Source: Burhinus oedicnemus (lineage: Eukaryota > Chordata > Aves > Charadriiformes > Burhinidae). Taken from it: a stretch of 64,000 bases of DNA. Positions 29,533-41,700 of this stretch are shown piece after piece. The position numbers were made by a program, and so were the translations under genes. Numbering within the stretch: the stretch's first letter is position 1; every line of letters starts with the position of its first letter. The notes under the pieces are model-generated. The model worked only from the letters and a program-made list of their open reading frames with translations, had not been told where the DNA came from and did no database searches. Location: contig VFFE01006875.1 in the NCBI GenBank assembly GCA_008921705.1, forward strand, positions 67,115 to 131,114, in the 5' to 3' direction.

Positions 29533-31099
29533 ACATCAAAAGGACTAGTAACTGCAAGAGAGTACTCAGAGGTTGACATGTATTTCTCATTAAAAAGGAT
29601 TTAGTTTCACCTAAATATAACTCTCAAGGAATTAATTAAAGAATAAAATATTCAGTCCCTAATACCTAGAGCTTTCGGCCTTGTCAAAGGATAGTGTAAG
29701 CATGGATATGATAAATACATGGAAGATTTTGCAATGACAACACAGCACACACTAGTATCTATAGAGGCAATATATTCCCAGTCATTTCAAATAATCCAAG
29801 TAAAATAAATAACTATTTCTGCAATGCCACACCAACTATTTTCAAGTTTTACCAGTCAAGTGATTTATCAAGTAAATATCCATACGCTCAACAGCTAAGA
29901 GTGCAGTAAAGAGAATTTGTTCTCCACAGAACTTATTATGATTTTTTTGGAACTGTAAGATGTATCTGTCCTTCATAAAAATTCAGTAACGATCTATTAC
30001 ATGTGAAGTGCTTAAAGAATAATTTACAACTAGCATCCCCAATTTATTTTAACTCGTATTGTATGAAGCAGCCACCATATTTAAACGGCGATATCAGCTG
30101 ACATAAGCAACTATTTAACGCCAACCAAATGCAGATAGACTCTAAAATTATTTACTGTAAGTAATGTCAGATTAATGTTATCATCCTCCTAACTCTCAAG
30201 GATATCTGTTTTAATGCTCATATATAATAAATAATTGCCAGTCACAAATACTCTTCTACAGAAATAGTCACTATACCTTTTAGGTTATATTGTCAACAAA
30301 AGTAATGTTAGGAAAATTTAAGCTGATGTAATGGTTTTCATGGCATCTTTTTGACAACAAAGCTTGTATCTAAGATCTGACCACTCACAATTTCTAAACC
30401 AGATTATAAAGCTAAATCCACGCAAACCCTTAATGGATCAGGATTTTATTTGTAGTGCTGCAAAAACTTCAGTTGTGGCCAAGTCTTATCAGCTACAGTG
30501 GCAGACAGATTACAGAAGATGTGCCATGGATAAGTATGAAGCACTACCAGCTTAAACCAATTACACACTTAACATAAAGTTGTCAGACTACAGACGAATG
30601 CCAAATCCTAACATGTAATTTCTATGCTTACAAATTTTAAGGAGAATTATATTGACTAGAGATCCTGTAAGAAATGTAAAATGTAACTGGGAAAACATAC
30701 AGTAGAAAGGACAGTATTTGAAAATATGTAAGATTTTAGTGGTGTGTAAATAAGAAACCATAGTAACTCAAGAATTACCATTACCATTTCAGAATCTACA
30801 GGATTTTCTACTAGAAGTCAACGGTTCAAACTTGTCTGCATCTATTCATTGGCAGACATATCTATTAAATTATTTGCCAGCTGAGAGTCATTTCTTTTAC
30901 CATAAGAAACATAGTGAGAGGTAACTACAGAGCAATCCACAGCTGTCCTAATTATGCTTTATAGGCAGGAAAATGTGCAGATTTTGTGATTCACCTCTGC
31001 TGGTTTACTTGCTTGGGTACTGTTAACCTGTAGCTTCTGATGGCCTTCTACAGTGCTCTTAAACCATACAAAAAAAATCTAGAGAGACAATCACTGTAC

Positions 31100-31620
31100 A
31101 ATTTAAGGGACATAATTAGCAATTATTTCATGCACACTTCACAATAATAATCTGTTACGTATGAAGGGAAAGAAACATTAATGAGCTACTTCTGGTGCTG
31201 CTCTGTGTACTGTGTTTGCATAATAATGAGGTCCAATCTGCTGGAAAACACATAAAGGACAAATTAATAAGGTCGTCATTTTTGTCTAATGATGCTTAAT
31301 ACAGTTTTAGCAATCTGCTCAAGACAAAAGACGGTCACTCAGACATAGCCGATTATGCATTCGCGTGGCAGATGAAATCTTTATTAAACAGAATGATGAA
31401 TCTGATTAACATGCGATAACAAATATACAGTCTGCGAAAATGACCGTGCCACCTCCTGCAAGCATCCCTCACGTCGACTATTAAGGCTTTACTCAGATTG
31501 AGGTCAGACTGGTATTCCCGATAGGCGCATTAAGATAAAAGTTTGCCAAATGTGGTAACATGATGAACAAAACAATATCCTGTTATATAAAAGCTACTGT
31601 CTCAACAGCTGACCGTCTAA
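31100..31620. promoter_or_regulatory. Candidate conserved enhancer, homeodomain-site rich
   Basis: This stretch has no open frame but unusual composition for the region. TAAT-type homeodomain cores are dense (CATAATTAGCAATTATTT, AAATTAATAAGG, TCTAATGATGCTTAAT, TTTATTAAAC, TGATTAACATG), with a POU/forkhead-like GTTTGCATAATAATGAG. CpG dinucleotides are much commoner than in neighbouring DNA (about a dozen, including TTCGCGTGG and ACGTCGAC), suggesting they have been retained. Both traits are typical of deeply conserved developmental enhancers. TBX4 is the expected developmental neighbour on this side of BRIP1, but that target is inference. Confidence 0.4.
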
Positions 31621-34411
31621 TCAGTTATAGCAACAACTCCTTAATAAGTTTAAAAATTTAGTTGTCAGAGTTTCATTCACCTTCTAACATATGAAAGACA
31701 ATTTATTACATTAGCTAAGCTAGATCTTAAAGCACCCTGGGTCCTCTGTATTTACGGTACCTAAATATTTTCTGGAAGTTCCAAAGTACTGTCTTCTATA
31801 AAGTTGTTACCTTTTCATAAAGATGACTGCAAACAGGAATATACAATTATTTAGGGTATTCTAAGGAATATAAAAAATAATACTAATTTATGTGCCACTG
31901 ATTTCACATAAAGTTAATGGAGGTTTCTAGGTCAATGGCGTACACATGATGTAACTGAATTTGTCGAAATGTAACAGTAAATTTATAAATATGATTTTCA
32001 ATATAAATGTACAATTGATAAAAAAGTAGGTTAAAAAAGATTATAAAAATGTAATTTGTTAATCCCACCTGGAATTTAAATAACGAAAACACAGTGCTGC
32101 CTCTTTAAATCTAGAAGTAAATTACAGATATCGAACCCAGTGATTCTATTTTAAGCTTGCTTTGCTATAGCAATGTGATTTCTATTAAATGAACAATTCC
32201 TTGGCTTCCAGAACCAACGGTACTTGATTTATAGACAGCACATGACATGAAGTAATTTAAGATGACATATGATACCTCATGACAATGTACACGATTTAAC
32301 ACAGGGTAGGCAGCAGTATAAACTACAATGTTGATTTTATCTCTACAAACACATTGCTCAACAGGAGCAGGATCTTGTATGCAAGAATATATAACTGGGA
32401 GCTAAAACTGACTTAATCACAGCTTCTTCACTTTAACGCATATGTGTTTGCTCTGGTATATGACAGCATATAATAAATCATCATTTTAAACTCCTTTCAC
32501 TCATTCCCTATGTCTTCATTTACATTCATATATTCGCAATTAGAAGAAAACAACAGGCATTTGATTTAAAGCAAGGAGATGATAAAATTAGAGCTGTATT
32601 TACCTCTACCATCATTCATCCCCAGTCTGTTCTACCTTTCTAAATAAGTAATATTATTTTCACACACACAAAAAAAACCCCAGTAAAAAATAGTAGCTTC
32701 CCTCCTCACGCCCACAACTCTCCCATTCAAGCGATCTGGCATATTAATCTAGTCACAATGCACACAGTTTGCAACAGATCCAAAGCAGAGACGCCAGTTC
32801 TGACAATTGTTTCACAGGTCTACTGAAGACAATGGGATATTTTTTTTTGCCCGAGCCCCTCTTTGAAACAAAGACATGCATTAACAGATTAGATGTCTCC
32901 TTACTGAAAGCCACTTGTTTTCAGAATGACTCTCCAAAGCCAGATGTGGTCTTTTTTAGCCTATGTTGCTCTTCCAGGCCTAGAAGTTTACCACAATTTC
33001 TTTCCAGTGGATAGAAATAGAACATAAGAAAAGAATAGGAAAGGAAAAGACTTATTCAGAAAACCTGTAACAATTAACAGTGTCTTCTAGCTAAAGGAAA
33101 CAGAAGTTAAATCCACAGGCAGGCTAAGAACATAACACTTGTTTATTTTACACTAATAAACCCACAACACTTTAACTGTAATACCAGCTGATTACACATT
33201 TATACCTGATGCACCTGGGATGACAGACAGCCAATCCCCCTCGTCAACTGCCTACCTAGCTAGCAGTATGAATAAAACTGCTGACAGCATTTGGTTTGCA
33301 CAGCCAGTCATGGGAAGCCACAAAGAAATGGAACACAATGCTTCTGATTTCCTGGCAGCGTTGCAGAGCCCCTTATTTTAAATGTACTGTTAAAGACTTA
33401 AAAAGATAAAACAAGAAATCTTTTCATTATACCTCAGAGGAACCCATAATTTCATATTTTTTCAGTATACATTCCCTCAATGTAACATTTCATTATCCTT
33501 GATATAAAATGAATGCTAAAATACCATGAAATCTTAGTAATAGTGTTCAAAATATCAACATTCATGGTATATAATGCTTCATAAACTTTGTTCCATCATC
33601 ACACCATCATATAGTGCATTTCAAATACCCTGTACAGTCGATAATGATGCATAGAGGCCAAAACGTAAGGATCATATTCAGTTTTTGGCAAAGTTTTAGT
33701 CTCAAAAATCTCTGATTAAATTCAGTTATATTTATATCCACCGTAGAAACAAAGGAAAATTCAGGAAAGGCATAGGTGTCCTAAGGTTACCTGCACAGCT
33801 CATTCAGGATGGAGTCTCACTCTCTGTCTTTATCTTAAACTAAGGTATTACTAGGAGTACAGTAAAAATACACATAGCTTTCTTCTCTAGATTTCAAGGA
33901 ATTCTATTGAGAATTTAGTTTGCTAAAACTGTTGGAAATACAATACCTATAAAAAATAAACTTTCTTCCTCTTCACTCCTTTAGACCTTGTATGTGTTCA
34001 TCCATCAGGGTCTGATTAACATTTTTGGTAGTGCCACAAATACATAAAACTACATGTCTGAAAATTCAAGTCTGACTATATCACTTGTTCAATTGTGTTT
34101 TGTTCTGGTTTTCCTTTCATAAAAGACATTGATAGCTGCTGCCTATTTTCCCATCCCTTTTCATAAGACACTGCATACTACAGACACTGCATCAAATTAG
34201 GTAACGACAATTACAAATACATTAAATGACCTGAACTCAGCTCTTAACTATAATTTCAAATCTCTGTGGTAGAAATTAGATGAATCATATACAATTAATC
34301 TAGATAAAATAAAACTGTCATTCTACCTTTTACAGAAATGGTATTTTAATATTTCCTATAAAAATCATTCAGTAATCATTTTAATATACAAAATAAGCTA
34401 GTTTGACTTAC
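31621..34411. other. Intergenic or intron of the unidentified gene
   Basis: AT-rich sequence without a convincing exon. The unidentified gene should continue here, because its exon at 34412 ends in a strong donor in phase 0, but no downstream exon with both good splice sites and an open frame was found. Confidence 0.5.
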
Positions 34412-34569
34412 CCATGACTGTACTTTATTATTGAAATTAGTAACTTCAGCTCCTATCAAAGGACATGGAGAAATTGACTGAATGACACAGCTCCTGCACT
34501 GTAAGTAACTTGTCAGAGAATATTCCTTCTCATTCCAAATAGCATTTAAAGATAAACTGGCATCTAGGT
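34412..34569 (-). CDS. Exon of the same unidentified gene, with C-x2-C-x7-C-P cluster
   Basis: A 158-nt segment follows a pyrimidine-rich acceptor (TTTCTTTTTGAAAG) and ends in phase 0 at a strong ATGG|GTAAGTC donor. It is open for 52 codons. After LNAIWNEKEYSLTSYL comes QCRSCVIQSISPCPLIG, where the cysteines are spaced C-x2-C-x7-C-P. M1AP has the same spacing (CLKCDLQERLLCPSLLAG) preceded by a similar tryptophan-containing stretch (FKAWLHN). The cysteines could form a small metal site. The next downstream exon was not found. Possible alternatives are a gene lost in mammals, a paralogue of M1AP, or an alternative 3' part of the BRIP1 transcription unit. Confidence 0.55.
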
Positions 34570-36573
34570 CTTTCAAAAAGAAAGAAAAAGTGCTTTACAT
34601 AGGCAACAAGAGATATTTTAAAACAGATAAAAGATCACAAGTTGCACTTCACATTTCCAAATGTAATGTTCTTGTTTTGCCAGAAAGTAACATGATAAAG
34701 AATGCTTACTAATCTCTGCAGACTCAGAAACTTCTAAAATAAGAGACTTTGTGACAAAAATCACATACGATTAATTGTGCCATCCTAACACCAGAACTGC
34801 CCAGACAGAAACAAAAGTAAGTACTTTACATTTGGTCTCTGTCACCTGAATGGTGCTAAAGGATTACATATTCCATGGTCTGACACCTGGAATAATTTCA
34901 TACCAAATACATGGCTTCCGCAGAGCCCTTCTTTAACCACTGAGGCTGAAGGGTATACGCCTCCAATTCACAGATTTTAATTTGTTCTAAGAAATGTAAA
35001 TGATTCTGTTCTCATTCTCCTTATCTTTTCTTTTCGATCAGAATAGTACGTTAAGGACCCAAGAAATTTGGGAGCGAAGGGTAAGCTGGTATGCATCATC
35101 AGTGTTTGGTTAAACATGCAGAGCTCAACAGATCTCAGTGGAGTTCTGCCTGCTTCCAGTCAACAGTAAATTGTGTGGCACTCCTTTCACCTGTTAACTA
35201 ATTCTCTCTCTCAATTTGATGGTTGAGGGAAAAAGATAGCATCCCAAAGGAAAAAATCTTACCATCAACTTCCCAAAAGGTCAAAGGCAAGGGCTGTAAG
35301 TCTTGTGAATGTCTCAGTTAAGAGAAAATAAATGTATATAATATATTTTCTTGGCCAAGTACCACTGTCAATATCTCATTCTCTAACTTCTGTATTTACA
35401 GTTTCCTGAAAAAAAAACCCACTGATCCACATGGTTTTGCTGTTTTTCTGCTTTCTAGCCAAATGCTGTGCCTTGGACAGTAAGCTTCTACTGCCTTCAG
35501 CTTCCTTACTCCATAAAATAGCCAAACTTTTCCTCCTAAGCTTTAAATAACACTCCTCATTTATCTAAGGTCAAAGACATAGTTTACAGTTGTCACTAAC
35601 ATCTTTCACTATGGTAGTATTGCTTTTATGCTTGCTTCGTCTTTCAAATATTTCCTGGGATTTTCAGAAACATTCACAGTCCTTGGCAAGAAGGCACAAA
35701 AATACCAGTAACATTGAAAGACTTGATATTTTTATTTAAGAAAAAAAATTTTAAGAAGCAAAATGTTCCTCTTAATAAGCTATGAAAAGGAAAGAAGTCC
35801 TTGAAGGAGAAAGCAAACACCCAGAGCATTTAATTCATATCCAGTAAAGAATTGTTGAATATCAGACTTCCTTCAAACTTACAGAAACCAAAGTAGGAGC
35901 AACGGAAAAGTGTGGAAGTTAAAGAACAGTGCAAACTCAACCACCGCACTGTAGCAATAAACAAAACATCATTAAACAAAGTATCTCTTCAACAAAGATG
36001 TAATAAAGCAAGATACTAAGATGACAATCGCAAAAAAAAGGTCAGAATTACTGACCAATAGGTAGACAAAAAGCAATATCAAGACCTTATTGACAGAAAA
36101 AAAGAAAACAGCGTTTGCAGCAACTACACTCGGCCAATTGCTAAAGGAGAAGAAAACAAGTAGAATGCATGATTTGTAATGTGGTATTTGATGTCCCTTA
36201 CAAGGATGAAATTTCCTAATAAGGAAACAATTGTAACAAAGCTTTAGTACAGTTTTGAATATTTTATATAACAGTTTAACAAAAGACAGGTTATGGTCTT
36301 TTTGAAAGCTCACGTGTTTCTGTTAGCTTAAAAATGCTTTCCATTAAAATACTGTATAGTGCTATTTTGGAGAGTAAGAAGTAGTGGGGCAAGAGACTCA
36401 TACTGGTCCTCTCTGTAGGAGGAGATTTCACACATAGATCAAGAGATAAAATCATGTTACCAAAATCAAAGGCATCTGCAGGAAATGAAAGAAAACAGTA
36501 TCTTGTATTTAATTTGAAACTAAAGGACTTGACAAACGTTAGGTGGCATTTATCAGTAATCAGTAAGATTTAC
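34570..36573 (-). other. Intron of the unidentified gene
   Basis: The two flanking exons join in phase without anything between. A 39-nt in-phase cassette candidate lies at 35263-35301. The hydrophobic frame at 35972-36313 is a by-product of A-rich plus-strand sequence. Confidence 0.45.
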
Positions 36574-36795
36574 CTTCACTTTTCACTGGCATCTGATAAA
36601 TCTTCAAGGTTTCTTTAAGATGACTAAGACTTGCAGTATCTGAGATGATCAACATCATATTATCATTTTCTGAAATGGCATCTAGTTCACACATACAATT
36701 ATTAATGGATTCTTTACTTCTTATATTAGTATTTCTGAAGAGTTTCCAGATTATTTTCAGTTCAATATTACTGTAGCAAGCTTTTCTCAAAATTC
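36574..36795 (-). CDS. Exon of an unidentified minus-strand gene, possibly M1AP-like
   Basis: A 222-nt segment opens after an AAATTATAG acceptor and closes at GAAG|GTAAAT, phase 1 to phase 1, with 73 uninterrupted codons. It begins ILRKACYSNIELKIIWKLF and contains a hydrophobic strand followed by an amphipathic stretch, MMLIISDTASLSHLKETLK. It joins in phase to the exon at 34412-34569, which restores a GAC (Asp) codon. The strand-helix pattern resembles the N-terminal half of M1AP as I remember it (LEITILTSQPGKEVVKQLEE). It lies about 5.5 kb past the BRIP1 stop on the same strand. I cannot name it with certainty. The coding status rests on paired splice sites, phase and composition; the family assignment is inference. 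Confidence 0.55.
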
Positions 36796-38005
36796 CTATA
36801 ATTTAAGAAGTGGGGTGTAAGACATATATACACGGTTTTGAATACAGTACTGTTTGAACATACTGCAAACTTTCCACATTTACAAGATGGTAACTTAGGC
36901 CCTGATCCAATACCCACTGAAGTCAGTGAAAGGACTTCTATTGATGTAAATGGACCTTGGAAGAAGGCCTTATTTAAATTTTTTAATGTGTTCAGAATTT
37001 ACTTTTCAACAGATAATTTTCCCCCCTTGCAAATTGACTGGTGAGTTTGAATCCACTTTGAATAAAGTCATTTATTTTTCATTTTCTTCAAACTGTGGCA
37101 GATTTTTTAACTTTCATCAATCAACTGGCATCCAAGATTCAGTTTACACAGCATAAAACTTCTTGCTGATAACGGACACCGTGGTAACTGTAGACACTAA
37201 AGTACCTCAGTGATTCACAATGCTTTCATTTAATACATAGTGATTCCATTTCACAGATTCTATACCAAACTGCAAAGATATGATGATGCTGATAAATAAA
37301 GAAAATGAATGAAAGTCTACCAATGAGATTACGCAAGTCTTAAAGGAGACACATTATGGTTGCCTTCAGGAAAACAGAGAGGCAACAAGTGACCTCCATC
37401 ACCCGGGTCTCCCTTTCTTTACCTATAAGGCAACGTGGACTTTGCTAGCTGGCATATGACTTTAACAGGTCCAGAAGCAACAGGAATATCTCCCACTCTC
37501 TCTCAGGCTCAGGTTTGGTTTCTAAGAGACTTGTCCTTTCTTGATTTCTTCTGATCCAGATACCATCTGGTCTAGCTTCATGACCCGATGTCGAGTTCAG
37601 CTACATCACACAACGGAGTCATGAGCTGCTAGCACACAGTTCCTGCCTACTAAGCCTGGCCTCCCTCACTTTTATTGCTGAAGAGGATGACTTAGAGAAG
37701 GTTGGGGTTTTTTTTGCTAGCGTCACTTCTTTGATACCAGTTCCACACTTGCTTCATCACTTAATGGCACTTTTTGGGCAGTGGAAGGGATCTTGGAGAA
37801 GGGGAGGGGATGTTTAAAGGTCCCATAACATCGGGGCTGCTGTAAACAAGATTCTGAACAAGAAACAGGTCTCTGGTCTGTGTCTAACGCACACCTCTCC
37901 ATCTCAACCTCCATATCATTTCTAACACCTCCTAAAAATGCAGCATTCTGGCTTTCTTCAAGGTCCTGAAACATACTTGCAAGGCACACAGAAGCAAATG
38001 TCTTA
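36796..38005. other. Intron or intergenic, with one exon-like frame
   Basis: Holds the exon-like minus-strand frame at 37723-37971 (see findings) and a short protein-like stretch near 37437-37520 interrupted by stops. Otherwise no recognised feature. Confidence 0.4.
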
Positions 38006-38130
38006 TCATAGAATGGTTTGGGTTGGAAGGGACCTTAAAGATCATCTAGTTCCACCCCCCTTGCCATGGGCAGGGACACCTCCCACGAGACCAGGTTGCT
38101 CAAAGTCCTCTCCAACCTGGCCTTCTTGCC
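38006..38130 (-). mobile_element. CR1 LINE, short 3' end fragment, younger copy
   Basis: On the plus strand the fragment starts TCATAGAATGGTTTGGGTTG and continues GGAAGGGACCTTAAAGATCA, CCATGGGCAGGGACACC, CCAGGTTGCTCAAAG and TCCAACCTGGCC. This is the reverse complement of the CR1 3' terminus, so the element points to lower coordinates and is truncated at about 125 bp. It is much closer to consensus than the copy at 13942, hence more recent. Its 3' end abuts the candidate acceptor of the exon-like frame at 37723-37971. Confidence 0.95.
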
Positions 38131-38687
38131 TTCAGATTTGTAAAACCTGGGACCAGTTAAATCCTCACTAAATTCTCCTGCAGGACAATGTTTTAAACGT
38201 TGTTTAAGTGTACTAAGCAGCTATATCTAATTGTTTCTGCATGTAACTGATGATTTTGTAATTAGACCCAGTAGCCTGAAGATACAGTACATTTTAAAAA
38301 GTAGCAAAGTTGTTACTACCATTATCAGCTTTTAGACCTTCCCAAATTAAAGTGCCTCAAAAAAAATGTAGACACAATTTCCAAGAACAAATAGTCCACA
38401 CTTTATGCAACAGGTCAACCGAGGACTAAAAACCAAACTAAATCAATACAAGGTAGGTTACATATTGAAGAATAAGTGTGATCATACAGTTTTTCCAGTA
38501 AAACTTTTGATAGCTTCATTAAAACATGTATTAGATTCAGAAAGTTACTGTGCCAAGATACTAGCAAACTCCTCACAGCAACTGGTGGCAAATTAACACC
38601 TAATCCTTAGCAGGAACATACCCCAGTGTGTGGCCACTATGTTACAAATAACTTCTTTCAGTGTCCCATAATGCCAGGACCAGTTAC

Positions 38688-38727
38688 CTTCAGTTAACTC
38701 TTCAATACCAGTCAGATTCCCGTTGTA
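38688..38727 (-). CDS. Tentative short upstream exon of the unidentified gene
   Basis: A 40-nt segment ends at a good GAAG|GTAACT donor in phase 1, which fits the phase of the exon at 36795 and gives ELTEG-ILRKA across the junction. Its reading is YNGNLTGIEELTEG, preceded in frame by VK. VK-x-GN-x-L followed by I-x-EL also occurs in the right order in M1AP (VKGNFARLQTCISEL). The acceptor GTGAAG is weak and a TGA lies in frame six codons upstream, so the 5' boundary is doubtful. Confidence 0.3.
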
Positions 38728-41700
38728 CTTCACGATAGGTCAGTGTACCAGGACCACGGAATCAAGCAACAGAAATATGCCAGAAAGAGCTTACATGAAC
38801 AGTAACTTATTTCCACTGAAATGCTAAGTAAAAATAGTTGTGTTATTGTGACAACTCTCTTCCCCAAAGAGATTTTCTGCAGGTCTCCGGTACATTTCTA
38901 AGAACTCATATCTAGTTACCATATCCAGTGGAGAAATGAGCCAAATATCCCTCCAGTATCCAAAGCTGCGAAAGTAAGAAGATGAATTAAAAATCCTATC
39001 ATCCCCAACCTGAAACAAATGACCAGTTACATAGATCTTACCCTCTGCTTTTGGCAGTATTTCAGCTCCACAGACAATACAATAAAGTCCTTTCTTGCAA
39101 GGCTCGTGCTGTGTTTCCTTCTAACAAGACAATATACAAATTCATGTAAGTACTAGTTTGCATATAATAACTATGCAGATTGAAGCATTTAAATACAGGC
39201 ACAAAGAAATATATCAAAACTGCTTCAAATACACTACTTGAAATACTCAAAGAAATCTATTTGAATCAATGTTTATCATTTATATTAGCTAATCATTAAA
39301 ATATACACCAAGCTAAAAATGCTTAACCTAATTTAAATAGAAATAACTTCATATAAAATCTGAAGTATTTTATAGTCCATAATGCTCCAGGCTATCAAAG
39401 ATTTAGTTTGGAATTTTGCAAAGAGGAGTAGGACAACAGGTGCCCAACTCTCATTGAGTTTCAGTTCGATTATGTTCTTACACTTTGCAAACCGTGCCCT
39501 AAAAATTATGTACTAATCAGAAATCGGAAGCACTGCTGACACTGAAACAGGAATCGCGCCTGTAAGGAGTTATGAGCTGGACTCTGCAGGCAGTCCAGAT
39601 CTGCAGCTTCTACCTCTGTTAACAGGACTTGAAAACAGCCTTTTTTTTTCCCATAAGAAACAACGGTATCATTGAGTGTGTAAATGGTAAAGACCTAGAG
39701 TAAACCAGGCAGTCCATGAATAAACTATTTCATCTGTATTATTTCACTTAAAAGATTATATAATAAATTGTTCTTATGTCTCTTGCAGCTTAACTTTCAA
39801 GAGCAGCCCCATAAGCCAGGTACTTTATTCTCTCGGCAGGGTACCTTTCTTTCACAGGCGTAGCCACTTTGCCTAACTGTAGCTTTTCTTCCTCTGCATC
39901 GTCTCTGAACTTTCAATCCTTTAATGAATTCAAGATTTTATGATTATTTTAGACAGAAGATATGATACCTAGCTATTATATCAAAGTGTGAGAGGACTTT
40001 TCAGTAATTTAGCTTTAGATTTGGGAAGTCCAAACAAACAATTCTAGGGAAGTTGGTACATTGACTTCACTTCCCTTCTATTTGAAAGCTGGGCAGCACG
40101 TTTTTTTAATTTAATATTTGGAATCATCAGAAATATAGTAACTAAAGGAATAAAGAATATTCTTACCACTAACTCATTAAGTGCCATAGCTAGTTAGATA
40201 TAAAGACAAATTAAGATTGAATTTACACCAAAGGAAACTGACCCCCCTCACCCCCCAAAACTCAGCAGTAATACAAAGGATTATTATTCATCAGTCGTCC
40301 CAAGCAACACAGCTACCATCACGATTTGAGTTTGGTGAATTTGTGGATAGAGACTTTTCAAGAAAAACTGAGTATCTAGTAGGCTAAATGCTGATAGTTC
40401 AATACATATTTTTTTTAAAAAAATAGTTAAGGTGTAATTTTATATAAAATGTAGATGTTGTAAACTAATGCAAAATATTTGACATGGAGAAGGCCATGTC
40501 TTAAAGGATTTCTAATCAAAGTAAGATGCAACACAAGATCAAGAAAGGAACGATCTGCTCCAGATAAGGAAAGGAAGATGGATTTTCTTTTTTTTAATGA
40601 TACGGATTTAAAGACAGACAAATCTTCTGAAAGACAAATAAGGGATAGTGGTCTATGAGATGAGCAGACAAGCCACAAAGATTAAGTGATTTCTATTATC
40701 CATTTAGATACACATAAACATAAAAAGCGGTTTGATACAGAAGACCTGTTTTAAGGAAACTGAGCTATCAGAGACTCACGAGGGTCAGGCTGGTCAGCTC
40801 TTGGGAGCGTAGCTGCAAAGCCACCTGCCATTTGCTGTGGGATACGGGACAGTTCTAGTCCAGCAGCCAGTTATAAACAGAACCGTGCCTATCCAAAGTT
40901 CTGATATTCAATCAATTACTTAAATCTAAATTAGGTATTTTTATCTTTATATATGTCATATGTTTAAATTGCTGTCAATATTAGAGCTTACTTCTGCCCT
41001 GTCAACTAGTTCAAAACCACCAGCATCCAATGACTGAGCGAATACCAGGAAAACTAAACCAAGAAAACATGATCCTTACGTGGCATCAATATAACAAAAA
41101 GTTTAACTAAATGCCTTATACTAAGTACTGCAAGACAATGCTTGTTAAAGAAATTCAACAGTATTCTTACCATTCTTGCAAACAGAGTATCTAATTTTAT
41201 AAAGATGCATTTATTGCATAAAGAAAGCATACAATTTAAATCCTATTGACATGAACACATTCACAGGTAGACGTCAGAATGCTATTTAGATGAACTTCCA
41301 TGGAAAATGACCAGTTAACAATTTCACCTCTGCTCTCAGTCAAAAAAATATAAATACTTATGAACCAATCTTAAGACTGTAAAAATCTTCATATTAATAT
41401 ATGACGGAAATGAACAATCTTTTCTTGAAAAAATCAGGCATAGTATGTTTTATTACAGAAAAATCCTGGCTGTTTTGATTGCAAGAAACGAAATAAACGT
41501 TTGAAATACTTAAAAAAAAAAAGTAGACTGAGGAAGATTTAAAGACCTTTATGTACAAATTTACATTGTTATATATTGCATAGAAAATGTGTTTGTAGGG
41601 CATACAAATGAGTACACATTTTTGATATGAATACATAAAGAACCTGACCAAGAGAAATAAGATCCCCTCATAAAAGCAAATTTTAAAGAAACTTCAACTT

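Larger units (their letters stand above)
24810..31099. other. Intergenic, few features
   Basis: Contains the (TA)n/C11 site, the candidate element at 27480-27800, a GC-richer patch at about 28630-28750 and the A16 tract. Two short splice-flanked frames (26089-26112 and 27286-27343, minus strand) are too small to call as exons. Confidence 0.55.

Noticed and set aside
33205..33246. Possible exon reading LTRGIGCLSSQVHQ after the Cys-cluster exon
   Set aside because: The phase would fit, but the acceptor region is purine-rich and the donor is mediocre.
35972..36313. 113-codon hydrophobic minus-strand frame resembling a membrane protein
   Set aside because: The Phe/Leu/Val richness comes from A-rich plus-strand sequence; there is no splice support and the region lies within the intron of the candidate gene.
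38920..39120. Two adjacent exon-like frames (39042-39120 reading GLYCIVCGAEILPKAEG, and 38920-39009 reading SFGYWRDIWLISPLDM)
   Set aside because: Their best boundaries leave an intron of only 32 bases, and using the later acceptor at 38965 changes the frame. They cannot both be right, so neither was called.
41010..41242. Short splice-flanked minus-strand frames (SLDAGGFELVDRAE and a Cys-containing 72-nt frame)
   Set aside because: Each is small enough to arise by chance, they show no similarity to a known family, and they cannot be chained in phase to the better exons.
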